Assembly: GCF_040784935.1 (NCBI RefSeq)
Contig: NZ_CP160680.1
Location: 2,946,501 to 3,010,500 of the forward strand
Length of the DNA: 64,000 nucleotides
Reading direction: 5' to 3'
DNA from: Lewinella sp. LCG006
GTDB taxonomy: Bacteria > Bacteroidota > Bacteroidia > Chitinophagales > Saprospiraceae
Part shown: one piece after another, positions 41,852-50,432 of the stretch
How the letters are laid out: each line of letters opens with the position of its first letter
Numbering within the stretch: position 1 is the first letter of the stretch
Made by a program: the position numbers and the translations under genes
The notes under the pieces: generated by a model
The model's input: the letters and a program-made list of their open reading frames with translations, nothing else
What the model was told of the DNA's origin: nothing
The model's database searches: none

Positions 41852-43015
41852 TTACCCCTTAAAGTAATCACGCATCCGGTCGAAAAAGCCGCGATCGCTT
41901 TTACCTGGCTGAGGATGGAAGTTCTCTTTGCTTCGCAGGCTTTCCATCATCTGCTTCTCTTCTTCCGTCAGTTTTTTGGGTGTCCAAACATTCACGTGGA
42001 TCAGTTGGTCACCCTGGCCATAGTCTTGAACATTGCTCAAGCCTTTGCCTTTGAGGCGGAAGATTTTTCCAGACTGGGTGCCTGGTGGAATTTTGATCTT
42101 TACTCGTCCGTCAATTGTCGGCACTTCTACAGAGGTACCCAAGGCTGCATCGGCAAAGTTGAGGTAGAGATCATGGATAAGGTTCATGCCGTCTCTTTGC
42201 AGATCATCATGGGGTTTCTCCTCGATATTGATCAACAAATCTCCGGCGGGGCCACCCATGCGGCCAGCATTACCTTTGCCGCGCATGCTTAGTTGCATCC
42301 CAGCTTCTACACCTGCGGGAATTGGAATTTCAATGGTTTCTTCGGCGTACATCCGGCCGTCACCTTTGCATTTGGTACAACGGTCCTTGATGGTTTGCCC
42401 ACTACCGCTACAGGTCGGACAAGTCGTGGTCGTTTGCATCTGCCCCAAAATGGTAGAGCGCACCTGGCGTACCATGCCCGATCCGCGGCAAGTGTTACAA
42501 GTAGCTACGGAGGAGCTGTCTTTAGCGCCACTGCCACCACATTGGTCACAGCCGACCTGCTTCTTGACTTTTATTTTTTTGGTAACGCCTTTGGCAATTT
42601 CCTCCAAGGTCAAAGAAACCTTGATGCGCAGGTTGCTACCTGCCTCACCGCGGCCACGGGTAGACGTTCGGCCACCTCCGAAGAAAGAACCGAATGGTCC
42701 TCCTGTTTCTCCGAAAATATCACCGAACTGAGAGAAAATGTCATCCATGGTCATCCCGCCACCAGCAAAACCGCCGCCACCAGCACCCTGGCCGACTCCG
42801 GCATGGCCAAAGCGATCGTAACGGGCACGCTTGTCCTCATCGCTGAGGATTTCGTAGGCTTCCGCCGCTTCTTTGAATTTTTCTTCCGCCTCTTTATTAT
42901 CAGGATTCTTGTCGGGGTGATACTGAATAGCCAACTTGCGGTAGGCCTTCTTAATCGCTGTAGCATCAGCGGATTTATCTACCCCCAGAATCTCATAAAA
43001 ATCTCTCTTTGCCAT
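41852..43015 (-). CDS. dnaJ: Chaperone protein DnaJ
   Basis: 387 residues. It has a J domain with HPD at 33-35 (QYHPDKNP) that stimulates the DnaK ATPase, then a Gly-rich linker (about 75-125). Four CxxCxGxG zinc motifs follow ([32 protein letters not shown]), then the C-terminal substrate-binding domains ending in a basic helix. It is the type I DnaJ of the general stress chaperone system. It lies 9 bp downstream of grpE in the same operon. dnaK is not in the window. Confidence 0.97.
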   Translation of the reverse strand: MAKRDFYEILGVDKSADATAIKKAYRKLAIQYHPDKNPDNKEAEEKFKEAAEAYEILSDEDKRARYDRFGHAGVGQGAGGGGFAGGGMTMDDIFSQFGDIFGETGGPFGSFFGGGRTSTRGRGEAGSNLRIKVSLTLEEIAKGVTKKIKVKKQVGCDQCGGSGAKDSSSVATCNTCRGSGMVRQVRSTILGQMQTTTTCPTCSGSGQTIKDRCTKCKGDGRMYAEETIEIPIPAGVEAGMQLSMRGKGNAGRMGGPAGDLLINIEEKPHDDLQRDGMNLIHDLYLNFADAALGTSVEVPTIDGRVKIKIPPGTQSGKIFRLKGKGLSNVQDYGQGDQLIHVNVWTPKKLTEEEKQMMESLRSKENFHPQPGKSDRGFFDRMRDYFKG

Positions 43016-43024
43016 CTTGATGTA

Positions 43025-43618
43025 TTATTTGCCGGTAACTACTTTTGCATGACGAATTATCTTCCCTTTCAAGGTGTAGCCACGCTCGATAGTATCGACA
43101 ACTTTCCCTTTCATGTCTTCTGTAGGAGCAGGGATTTCTGTTATTGCGGAGTGCAATTCAGGATCAAAATCAAGCCCGGTGCTTTCCATGGGCTCCAGCC
43201 CTCGTTGCTTGAGGATGGAAAATAGTTTGTGATAAACCAATTCGATCCCTTCCTGAAAGGCAGGTGAGTTTTTTTGCTCATCAGAAAGGTTTTGGGCCCT
43301 GTCAAAATCGTCCAAAACAGGCAGTAATGCTGTCATGGTGTCGCGGGCTGCGGTATTCATCAAATCCATCCGCTCACGAATATTGCGCTTCTTGAAGTTG
43401 TCAAATTCCGCCATGAGGCGTAAATACTTGTCACGCAATTCGTCTCGCTCTTGCATCAGCTTTGCTTCGTTATCTTGCTCATTGCTTTGATTATCAGTAG
43501 TTTCTGCTTGTTCCTGGTCCGTGTTTTCGGCCATAGCATTAGCGTCGTTCAACTGTTCGTCAAGCGTTTCTTTATCTGGTTGCTTACTCATTGAGTTTCG
43601 AAGTTTTTTAAACATCAT
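43025..43618 (-). CDS. grpE: Nucleotide exchange factor GrpE
   Basis: 197 residues from the ATG at 43618; a start at 43591 (MSKQPDKETLDEQL) is also credible. A long acidic N-terminal helix (about 20-70) is followed by the GrpE core LRDKYLRLMAEFDNFKKRNI and the C-terminal beta domain with MESTGLDFDPELHSAI and VVDTIERGYTLKGKIIRHAK. It releases ADP from DnaK. It is the first gene of the grpE-dnaJ operon on the minus strand. Confidence 0.95.
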   Translation of the reverse strand: MMFKKLRNSMSKQPDKETLDEQLNDANAMAENTDQEQAETTDNQSNEQDNEAKLMQERDELRDKYLRLMAEFDNFKKRNIRERMDLMNTAARDTMTALLPVLDDFDRAQNLSDEQKNSPAFQEGIELVYHKLFSILKQRGLEPMESTGLDFDPELHSAITEIPAPTEDMKGKVVDTIERGYTLKGKIIRHAKVVTGK

Positions 43619-43657
43619 ATTAGATGTAGCAATTACTTTGCCAAGCCTGTAAGTACG

Positions 43658-44197
43658 TCATTTTGACAGCCGTTGCTCCAGTAAACGTGACATTTGTTCG
43701 GCAGTCATATTTACCCCGATGATCTGCCCCTTGGGATCAATAAAGTAGGAGGTAGGAACTTCGGTGATGCCGTACAGGCTGGAAATGGTGCCGTTGAAAA
43801 ACTTCAGACTGGTGGAATGGTCCATGATATGGTAAGGCCAGTTCAGTTGATCTCTCAAGATCGCTTGCTCCCACCGATTGCTGTCTTTTTCTACCCCGAT
43901 ATTAAGGACGATTAGCCCATCACCATCCGTGAAGGACCGGTCGCGGTAAGCATTGTACAAGGCGACAATACTAGGGTTCTGGGCTCTACACGGGCCGCAC
44001 CAGCTGCCCCAAAAGTCGAGTAAAACATACTTTCCTGCCAGGTCGCTGAGCGCAAAGGCGCTGCCATCGCGAAGCTGGGCCGTAAAAGCTGGTGCAGGTT
44101 TGCCATTGGTATACTTGGGTTGGAAGTAAAAATAGCGGCCAATGTAAAACGCTGCTATTAACAACAAGGTGATGAGCCATCCATATTTCTTGATCAT
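43658..44197 (-). CDS. TlpA-like membrane-anchored thioredoxin
   Basis: 179 residues from the ATG at 44197 (MIKKYGWLITLLLIAAFYIG); a start at 44218 would overlap xerD by 11 bp. A single N-terminal membrane segment is followed by a TlpA/AhpC-TSA-type thioredoxin domain with the redox motif WCGPC (in LLDFWGSWCGPCRAQNPS) and TEVPTSYFIDPKGQI with the cis-Pro. It should reduce periplasmic disulfides or supply reductant to cytochrome maturation. It is 10 bp downstream of xerD, probably co-transcribed. Confidence 0.88.
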   Translation of the reverse strand: MIKKYGWLITLLLIAAFYIGRYFYFQPKYTNGKPAPAFTAQLRDGSAFALSDLAGKYVLLDFWGSWCGPCRAQNPSIVALYNAYRDRSFTDGDGLIVLNIGVEKDSNRWEQAILRDQLNWPYHIMDHSTSLKFFNGTISSLYGITEVPTSYFIDPKGQIIGVNMTAEQMSRLLEQRLSK

Positions 44198-44207
44198 AAA
44201 ATTGTTT

Positions 44208-45128
44208 TTATTTATCAACAGGCCGATTGCGAGGATGAAACTGCAAGATGGTTTCCCGCAAAAAATCGGAGTCCAAGTGAGTATATATTTCAGTTGTCAG
44301 GATTGATTCGTGCCCTAGCATATCTTGAACCGCTCGCAGATCAGCTCCTCCTTCAATAAGATGCGTGGCGAAGGAGTGGCGAAAGGTATGCGGACTGACA
44401 TTTTTTTCGATACCTGCTTCTTCGGCGCATTTTTTTACAATATTAAAAACCATGATGCGGCTAAGGCTGCCTCCCCGGCGGTTGAGAAAAACAAGGTGCC
44501 GAGCATCGGGTTTGATATTCTGGAGGTGGCGACGTACGCCATCCAGGTAAAACCGGAGATGCTTGAGGGCTTCTTCTCCAACGGGGACGAGACGTTCCTT
44601 GTCTCCTTTTCCAATGATTTTCAGAAATCCCATCTCCCAATAGATATGTCGTAAGGGAAGTTGGGTCAATTCGCTTACCCTTAGCCCACTGGCGTAAAGG
44701 ATTTCCAGCATGGCCCGGTTGCGCAACCCGTGGTCGGTACTTAAATCAATCGTAGACAACATCGCCTGGATCTCCTCGTAGGTAAGCACTTCAGGGATAT
44801 AACGCCCCAATTTCGGACCTTCAAGCAATTCGGTAGGGTCTTTTTCCAGTATTTCTTCGGTTTGCAAATAAGTATAAAAGGTCTTGATCCCGGAAAGAAT
44901 CCGTGCTTGGGAGCGCACGCCGAGTTCAAGCGCATTGAGCCATTCGAGGAAGTTTTCCAGCTGTTGCTGGGTTATTTTGCGAGGCGGCGTTTCGTCACCA
45001 TGCAATTCCAAAAAGGTGACCAGCTTACGAACATCTCGCTCGTAAGCCGCAATACTGTGAGGAGATAGTGCCTTCTCCAGGCGGAGAAAAGCCTTAAATC
45101 CGCGAATGGTTATTTCCCAGATCATCAA
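44208..45128 (-). CDS. xerD: Site-specific tyrosine recombinase XerD-type
   Basis: 306 residues, the XerC/XerD size. A SAM-like N-terminal DNA-binding domain (1 to about 105) is followed by the catalytic domain with Arg150 (YASGLRVSEL), Lys174 (IGKGDKERL), His247 and Arg250 (HTFRHSFATHL), His273 (LGHESILTT) and nucleophile Tyr282 (IYTH). It resolves chromosome dimers at dif. The housekeeping context (tlpA-like, grpE, dnaJ downstream) argues for the chromosomal enzyme rather than a mobile-element integrase. XerC versus XerD cannot be fully separated by eye. Confidence 0.88.
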   Translation of the reverse strand: MMIWEITIRGFKAFLRLEKALSPHSIAAYERDVRKLVTFLELHGDETPPRKITQQQLENFLEWLNALELGVRSQARILSGIKTFYTYLQTEEILEKDPTELLEGPKLGRYIPEVLTYEEIQAMLSTIDLSTDHGLRNRAMLEILYASGLRVSELTQLPLRHIYWEMGFLKIIGKGDKERLVPVGEEALKHLRFYLDGVRRHLQNIKPDARHLVFLNRRGGSLSRIMVFNIVKKCAEEAGIEKNVSPHTFRHSFATHLIEGGADLRAVQDMLGHESILTTEIYTHLDSDFLRETILQFHPRNRPVDK

Positions 45129-45132
45129 TAGC

Positions 45133-45266
45133 TATTAGAGCTAAAATAAGGTGCGCCAATTTGTTTTAAGGTTTAGTAAGAAAAAGAACACAACCTCCAT
45201 CTTGTCGGTTGCTTATCTTTTTTTACTAAACCCAAATTGGATCACCTTATTTTTATACGCTCACTA
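45133..45266 (-). mobile_element. 134-bp palindromic MITE-like element, copy A
   Basis: On the minus strand it reads TAGTGAGCGTATAAAAATAA ... TTTTAGCTCTAATA. It is nearly identical to 57041-57173 on the plus strand (three or four differences over 134 bp). Its own two halves are imperfect inverted repeats (CCAATTTG...GGTTTAGTAAAAA against its reverse complement). It begins 3 bp after the stop of the ATP-grasp gene and ends just before the xerD start. Confidence 0.85.
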
Positions 45267-45269
45267 GAT

Positions 45270-46472
45270 TTAATCAGCAGGCTTATCGGGCGGTGGCGCA
45301 CTGGCGTGAAATTCATGGAAAACCCGCTCGGCGTAGCTATCCAAAAGTTCAGTCACTCGCTCGCGACTGCTCGACTGTACGATAAAACCAACGTGGTGCG
45401 GCTTGTTGATGCGCCAGACAATTTCGGGGTCTTGAAAACCACTCGTGTCCGGATGCTCATAACGCGCCAAAGAAATAAGAATACCAGCGTGGTCTTTGCG
45501 TACCGTAGGCAATTGGTAAGGTTCTTCCTTGGCGACAGCCGTTTCCAATTTGGCCCATTCTGCCCAGAGGTTAATGCCGGAGGCGTATTCTACCATTTCG
45601 GCAAGGTGTGCCCCGCCCACGCGGGAGGAAGTCTCCAGAAAGTAAAAATGGCCATCCGCGTGGGAGCGGATAAACTCGGTATGGCTGGCACTGAATTTCA
45701 TACCGAAAGCTTTCATCACCTCACTGGTAAGTTTGCGCAAACCTTCGTCTTCAACACCCTTGTAGGGAACCGTTTGGGAGCGAAAAATTCCCCCACCGTG
45801 GGCTACTTCAAAAGGCGTGTTCAGGTATTTAGATACCTGGCAAAAGGCTATTTCGCCTTCGTTGGAGATGACGTCCACATGGTAAACATCACCGGGGAGG
45901 AATTGCTCTACGAGGTAGTTGTTTCGTTTTTCTCCCAACTCATTCACCACCTTCCAAAGGTCTTCCGCGGAATGTACTTTTTTAATGCCCAGGGAACTGG
46001 CTTCCGCGCGTGGTTTGACGACCCAGGGAGGTGCTACCGTCGCCGCGTAATGGTTGATGTCTTCGTTGTTGAACAAGGCCGAAAAGGGAGGCACAGGAAT
46101 ACCCGCATCACGTGCTTTTATACGCATGGCCAGCTTGTCGCGGAAATAGCGAGCAGTCGTTTGTCCCATACCCGGGATTCGGAACTCTTCGCGCAAGTAA
46201 GCTGCTTTTTCAACATCAAAGTCATCCAGTGCTACAATGCGATCAATTTTATTTTCCCGCAAAAGCCAAGCGACGCCATTACGCATCTCTTCGTAGTTCT
46301 TTGGCGTATTGGCATCATCTTCCAGATAGAAAATGTCGGCTAATGATGCTTTTGGCCAGGGGCTGTGCTCTAGCGATTTTTTGGTCAACAGGTAGACGGT
46401 GTTTCCGGCAGCAGCGCAGGCTTCCAGAAAGCGGGTACCTTTGAAATAAAAAGAAATACAAAGAAAGGTCAT
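45270..46472 (-). CDS. ATP-grasp domain protein
   Basis: 400 residues. An N-terminal Rossmann-like preATP-grasp part (ACAAAGNTVYLLTKKSLEHS) is followed by the ATP-grasp fold. WVVKPRAEASSLGIKKV binds ATP phosphates with its lysine, YLVEQFLPGDVYHVDVIS binds adenine, and FYFLETSSRVGGAHLAEM holds the metal-binding Glu and Asn-like positions. Such enzymes ligate carboxylic acids to amines or thiols. Relatives include biotin carboxylase-like and dipeptide-forming ligases. The substrate is unknown. It is a single minus-strand gene, upstream of the MITE-like element and xerD. Confidence 0.87.
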   Translation of the reverse strand: MTFLCISFYFKGTRFLEACAAAGNTVYLLTKKSLEHSPWPKASLADIFYLEDDANTPKNYEEMRNGVAWLLRENKIDRIVALDDFDVEKAAYLREEFRIPGMGQTTARYFRDKLAMRIKARDAGIPVPPFSALFNNEDINHYAATVAPPWVVKPRAEASSLGIKKVHSAEDLWKVVNELGEKRNNYLVEQFLPGDVYHVDVISNEGEIAFCQVSKYLNTPFEVAHGGGIFRSQTVPYKGVEDEGLRKLTSEVMKAFGMKFSASHTEFIRSHADGHFYFLETSSRVGGAHLAEMVEYASGINLWAEWAKLETAVAKEEPYQLPTVRKDHAGILISLARYEHPDTSGFQDPEIVWRINKPHHVGFIVQSSSRERVTELLDSYAERVFHEFHASAPPPDKPAD

Positions 46473-46553
46473 AGCGAAAGGGGTTTGACAAGGAAGGAAA
46501 GATAGTTGATATTCCTGGAATTAGCCAAACTTCCTAGGAAGGAAAATTTAGTT

Positions 46554-46631
46554 CTAGTGGATCAGCCAGTAAGTATCGTTGCATTAAGTCGACGACTTGG
46601 GTGTAATAGGACTTGCTGGCTGATTCACTAG
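46554..46631. repeat. 78-bp hairpin with inverted CTAGTGRATCAGCCAG arms
   Basis: The left arm CTAGTGGATCAGCCAGTAAG (46554) and the right arm CTTGCTGGCTGATTCACTAG (ending 46631) pair with two mismatches around a centre containing AAGTCGACGACTT. It lies 47 bp after the O-methyltransferase stop and upstream of the ATP-grasp gene. It could serve as a transcription stop or be another interspersed palindrome. Confidence 0.7.
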
Positions 46632-46678
46632 GCTGGACATTGTATGAAAGTGCGTAGAAAGATGCGATCCACTTCGCG

Positions 46679-47314
46679 TCATTTCCGCTGCGCCATCAGT
46701 AAGCCGTCGCGCAAAGGAAGGATCAAATTATGGAATCGCTCGTCGGCGAGTACTTTCTTGTTGAAGGCGTCAAGCGTTTGGGTGTCTTGGTCGGTCGCTC
46801 CACTTACCACTTTGCCACTCCATAAGACATTGTCGGCCATGATAATACCACCTGGGTTGATACGATCAGCGATGGCATCAAAGTAATGGTCGTACTCCCG
46901 TTTGTTGGCATCGAGGAAAACCAGGTCGAAATTGCCTGGGATCGTAGGAACGATGACTTTAGCGTCGCCTTGATGAACGGTTACTTTTTTATCCAGGCCT
47001 GCTGCCAGGAGGTGCTTGTGGATAAGATAGACGATTTCGGGGTTACCTTCAATGGTGTGCAGATGCCCTCCGTCGGGTAATCCTTCTGCCAGGCAATGGG
47101 CGCCGTAGCCGGTGAAGGTGCCGATTTCAAGTATCTGTTGAGGTTGCATGATACGGCTCAGCATGGCCAAAAAACGCCCTTGAAGAGCACCAGATAGCAT
47201 TTTGGGGGCCAGGGTCTTGAGGTTGGTTTCTCGTTCTAGTGCGAGAAGTGTTGCCGGCGGAGGGGAGGAGTGACGCTGGCAATATTCGTGAATTGCGCTT
47301 ATCCATTGGTTCAT
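46679..47314 (-). CDS. O-methyltransferase (catechol O-methyltransferase-like family)
   Basis: 211 residues. The SAM-binding fold shows ILEIGTFTGYGAHCLAEGLP (motif I), LHTIEGNPEIVYLIHKHL (motif II), and FDLVFLDANKREYDHYFD with the metal-ligand Asp. GGIIMADNVLWSGKV carries the second metal-ligand Asp and Asn. This is the cation-dependent class I O-methyltransferase family, acting on vicinal hydroxyls of catechols or similar compounds. Cytosolic; single gene; natural substrate unknown. Confidence 0.92.
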   Translation of the reverse strand: MNQWISAIHEYCQRHSSPPPATLLALERETNLKTLAPKMLSGALQGRFLAMLSRIMQPQQILEIGTFTGYGAHCLAEGLPDGGHLHTIEGNPEIVYLIHKHLLAAGLDKKVTVHQGDAKVIVPTIPGNFDLVFLDANKREYDHYFDAIADRINPGGIIMADNVLWSGKVVSGATDQDTQTLDAFNKKVLADERFHNLILPLRDGLLMAQRK

Positions 47315-47696
47315 AGCGCAAAGATAATTCTGAGAACGGGTTTATTACTGCGTATTGCGAAAAAAACGGGTAATTACCCAGCGATAAATAAGTGTAATAA
47401 TTATTATAGTAAGCATGATGTTTTGCTGGCTAGAAAGAGAAATTTGTTCTTGGGAAAATGTTATAGTCTGCCTTGGAGGACTATATATAAATGTTTGACG
47501 ATGATAGAACGTATGAAGTCACTAAAATGTTAGCGTTTTAAAACGTTAAAGTGGGAATATTGTTATATTTCCAAACATTAATTCTCTCATTCAATTCGTA
47601 CTAATAGATCGTTTTTTTCGTTTAATACGAAGTGCTTGAAAGTTAAGCGACAGTTCGCCGCTAACCTCAAACTTTCCTGCAAAATACCCAGAGTAG
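47315..47696. other. 382-bp AT-rich intergenic region between divergent genes
   Basis: No gene was seen. A near-perfect 20-bp palindrome, TTAGCGTTTTAAAACGTTAA, lies at 47530-47549, and could be an operator for the plus-strand gene at 47697. No clear TAnnTTTG box stands out on the plus strand. Confidence 0.45.
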
Positions 47697-48620
47697 ATGA
47701 CCCGCAAGTACTTTTTTACGCTTTTTGTCTTTTATCTTTCCATCAATATCAGCTTCGGTCAGGAGCACCACAATCATGGTGATCCTTATGATTGGAACAC
47801 TCCTGCTCAAAGTTTTACTTTGGATGGAAGGTTGGCCGAAATTTCAGGTCTTTCTGTTGAACCAACGGATAATTACTTGTTGGCAGTGCAGGATGAGTTG
47901 GGAGAACTCTTCGTTTTGGACAAAACAAATGGGCGGATCGTGCAGCAAATCCCTTTCTGGAAAGAAGGGGATTACGAAGGAATAGAACAGGTGGGCAATA
48001 CCATCTATGTCGTGAAAAATACAGGAACGATTTACGAGGTTTCGCAGGCCGGCACCAACGAACAGACGGTAGAAAAATACAATGGCTTTCTGACCGGCGA
48101 CAACGATATCGAGGGTCTGAGCTATTGGCCACAACGGCACCAACTTCTGCTAGCTTGCAAAGCACAACCAGGAGGAGAGCTGGATCCTAATCGATACAAA
48201 GCCATTTACGCTTTCGATTTAACGACAAAAACCTTTGCCCCTGAACCATTGATACTACTAGACCGGGAAGCAGTAGGAGCTTATTTGAAGCAATGCAAGC
48301 CTGGCCCCGATCACCACAAGCTTTGTGATATTTTTGATCCAGAAAAAGCGGATTTTGACTTGAGCCCCGCAGCATTGGCTGTTCATCCCCTTACGGGAAA
48401 CTTCTACCTCACCTCTTCCAAAGGCAATCTCTTACTGGTGATCAATAATGCGGGAGAAATTTTGCACATTGATAAGTTGCCCAAAGAACTGCATCGCCAA
48501 CCCGAAGGCCTTTGTTTTGATGCGGCTGGTAACCTTTACATTGCCAATGAGCAAAAAAAAGACAGCCCTCCCGTAATTCATTATTATCTTTACGATCCAA
48601 ATCGCACTTCGGAACGTTAA
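47697..48620 (+). CDS. SdiA-regulated-domain secreted protein
   Basis: 307 residues. A signal peptide (TRKYFFTLFVFYLSINISFG, cleaved near GQ) is followed by a beta-propeller of the SdiA-regulated/esterase-like type. It shows LDGRLAEISGLSVEPTDNYL, EGDYEGIEQVGNTIYVVKNT, GDNDIEGLSYWPQRHQLLLA and PEGLCFDAAGNLYIANEQ, with the recurring 'EG(L/I)' metal-site pattern of the family. It is expected in the periplasm or outside. The family function is not firmly known. It lies about 100 bp upstream of odhB in the same direction. Confidence 0.85.
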   Translation: MTRKYFFTLFVFYLSINISFGQEHHNHGDPYDWNTPAQSFTLDGRLAEISGLSVEPTDNYLLAVQDELGELFVLDKTNGRIVQQIPFWKEGDYEGIEQVGNTIYVVKNTGTIYEVSQAGTNEQTVEKYNGFLTGDNDIEGLSYWPQRHQLLLACKAQPGGELDPNRYKAIYAFDLTTKTFAPEPLILLDREAVGAYLKQCKPGPDHHKLCDIFDPEKADFDLSPAALAVHPLTGNFYLTSSKGNLLLVINNAGEILHIDKLPKELHRQPEGLCFDAAGNLYIANEQKKDSPPVIHYYLYDPNRTSER

Positions 48621-48721
48621 TAAGGGCAGGATACCTAGTGCTGTAAATTTATCAGGGCTAGATTTTGTATTCTCAGCCAAAGGCCGCAAGTTTGCGCATT
48701 AATTAGACTGACTTCCACCAC

Positions 48722-49972
48722 ATGAGTATCGTAGAAATGAAAGTCCCCGTTATTGGGGAGTCCATCACCGAAGTAACCCTCTCTCAATGGCTTAAAGCCG
48801 ACGGAGCATACGTTGCACTTGACGAACCCATCTGTGAGTTCGAATCCGATAAAGCTACCCTGGAATTTCCAGCGGAAGCTGCTGGTAAATTGATCCACGT
48901 TGCCGCCGAAGAGGATGACCTCGAAATCGGTGCACTGGTAGCTCGTATTGATACAAGTGTAAGCCCCGAAGGCGGTGATAGCGGTGCTGCGCCTGCAAAA
49001 GAAGAAGCAGCTCCTGCGGCAAAAGAGGAAAAGAAAGCAGCAGCTCCTGCACCTGCGGAAGCCTCTAATTCCTACGCTAAGGGCCATCCCAGCCCCGCCG
49101 CAAATAAAATCCTGGCGGAGAAAAACATCTCCCCTGAAAACGTTTCAGGTACTGGTCGCGACGGCAGAATCACCAAAGCTGATGCTGAAAAAGCTACTGC
49201 ACCAGCACCCGCAGCACCCAAAGCGGCATCTGATGCTAGTACACCGGCACCAGCTCCGCGCGCTGATTTTAGCCGCGAGGAGTCGCGCAAGAAAATGAGC
49301 CGGATGCGGCGCACCATCGCTACGCGTCTGACCAAGGCCAAGAATGAAACGGCTATGTTGACGACCTTCAATGAGGTTGATCTTACCAATATAATGGCTT
49401 TACGCAAGCAGGTACAAGATAAATTTGTGGAGAAGTATGGCGTAAAATTGGGCTTCATGTCCTTGTTCGCCAAAGCTTGTGCTAAAGCACTGATGGAAAA
49501 ACCTGACGTGAACGCCTTCATCGACGACAACGAGCTGGTATACCACGATTATGCCGATATCTCTATCGCCATCTCTACCCCTAATGGCCTGGTAGTACCT
49601 CCCATCAAGAACGTAGAGTCGCTGAGTTTTGCTGAAATCGAACTCGAAATTAAGCGCCTGGCTGGTCGCGCCCGCAACGGTGAGCTGACTTTGGAAGAAA
49701 TGCAGGGAGGAACTTTTGCCATTACCAATGGTGGGGTCTTCGGTTCGCTGCTAAGTACACCTATCCTGAATACACCTCAGTCGGCAATTTTAGGGATGCA
49801 CGGCATCTTCAACCGCCCGATGGCTATCAACGGAGAAGTGAAAATTCGCCCAATGATGTACCTCGCGTTGTCTTATGATCACCGCGTGATTGACGGCAGC
49901 ACCTCGGTGACCTTCCTCGTGCGGGTAAAAGAGCTGCTGGAAGATCCTAATTTGCTGTTGATGGATCTTTAG
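48722..49972 (+). CDS. odhB: 2-oxoglutarate dehydrogenase E2 component (dihydrolipoyl succinyltransferase)
   Basis: 416 residues. An N-terminal lipoyl domain has lipoylated Lys44 in ESDKATLE, followed by an Ala/Pro/Lys-rich flexible linker (about 80-120). The E3-binding domain ([20 protein letters not shown]) is followed by a second linker. The catalytic domain contains [10 protein letters not shown] with His387 and Asp391. The [18 protein letters not shown] start favours the 2-oxoglutarate (odhB/sucB) type over pyruvate or branched-chain E2. It transfers succinyl groups to CoA in the TCA cycle. sucA is not in the window. A strong terminator follows. Confidence 0.92.
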   Translation: MSIVEMKVPVIGESITEVTLSQWLKADGAYVALDEPICEFESDKATLEFPAEAAGKLIHVAAEEDDLEIGALVARIDTSVSPEGGDSGAAPAKEEAAPAAKEEKKAAAPAPAEASNSYAKGHPSPAANKILAEKNISPENVSGTGRDGRITKADAEKATAPAPAAPKAASDASTPAPAPRADFSREESRKKMSRMRRTIATRLTKAKNETAMLTTFNEVDLTNIMALRKQVQDKFVEKYGVKLGFMSLFAKACAKALMEKPDVNAFIDDNELVYHDYADISIAISTPNGLVVPPIKNVESLSFAEIELEIKRLAGRARNGELTLEEMQGGTFAITNGGVFGSLLSTPILNTPQSAILGMHGIFNRPMAINGEVKIRPMMYLALSYDHRVIDGSTSVTFLVRVKELLEDPNLLLMDL

Positions 49973-49994
49973 GAGATTCCTTCAAACAGATGGC

Positions 49995-50030
49995 AAAGGG
50001 CCGAGTGTAGTTGTTACACTCGGCCCTTTT
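49995..50030. terminator. Bidirectional terminator between odhB and the MbtH-like gene
   Basis: AAAGGGCCGAGTGTA pairs with TACACTCGGCCCTTT (15 bp, loop GTTGT), followed by further T on the plus strand; the A/T flanks allow use in both directions. It ends at the stop codon of the minus-strand MbtH-like gene. Confidence 0.92.
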
Positions 50031-50242
50031 TATTCCTCCATTTTGTTCCGCAAACTCAAAGGCCGCATATCTGTCCAAACCTGTTCAATGTAGTCAAGGC
50101 ATTCTTGTTTTGTGCCACTTTTTCCAACATTATTCCAACCGAGTGGGTTGTCTCGGTCAGCCGGCCAAATGGAGTACTGCTCTTCGTGGTTAATCACGAC
50201 TTTGTAGATGGTGTTGTCTTCTTCTTCGTCTTCCCAGCCCAT
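50030..50242 (-). CDS. MbtH-like protein with no NRPS gene nearby
   Basis: 70 residues, the normal MbtH length. The family signature is almost complete: N18, E20, Q22, S24, W26, P27 ([10 protein letters not shown]), P33-L-G35-W36, then L49 and WTDMRP at 56-61. MbtH proteins bind and activate the adenylation domains of non-ribosomal peptide synthetases. No adenylation, condensation or carrier domain gene is present in this 64-kb window, so the partner must lie elsewhere or the protein has another role. The acidic N-terminus (WEDEEEDN) is longer than usual. A -7-like TAACTTTG lies at 50275-50282. Confidence 0.9.
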   Translation of the reverse strand: MGWEDEEEDNTIYKVVINHEEQYSIWPADRDNPLGWNNVGKSGTKQECLDYIEQVWTDMRPLSLRNKMEE

Positions 50243-50348
50243 AATATCGATATTTTGAAGTGAGTAATAGTACTCAAAGTTAGGGAATTATATCGGCGCA
50301 GAACACTTGTTCCTTACAAGATATTTTACTGTCTTTGCACCCCCGCAC

Positions 50349-50430
50349 AAACCAACAATCAACCAACAACAATCAACCATTTTTACACCATCCAACCATC
50401 CATCCATCCAACAAACCATCTAACCAACCG
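50349..50430. repeat. C/A-rich simple-sequence tract (CCAACAAT/CCATC units)
   Basis: Degenerate units of CCAAC, CAATC and CCATC, almost without G on the plus strand, lie between the MbtH-like gene start and the esterase stop. The short unequal units show it is not a CRISPR array. Confidence 0.7.
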
Positions 50431-50432
50431 CC

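Noticed and set aside
42293-43225. 310-codon plus-strand open frame
   Set aside because: It is antisense to dnaJ, which is certain from its J domain and zinc motifs.
44208-45128. Integrase of a genomic island
   Set aside because: Length, motif spacing and housekeeping neighbours fit chromosomal XerC/D; no attachment-site repeat or tRNA is nearby.
45237-46343. 368-codon plus-strand open frame
   Set aside because: It is fully antisense to the ATP-grasp gene, which has clear family motifs; the plus frame has none and no start context.
50349-50430. Possible CRISPR-like or tandem-repeat array
   Set aside because: Units are 4-8 bp, irregular and without spacers; this is simple C/A-rich sequence.
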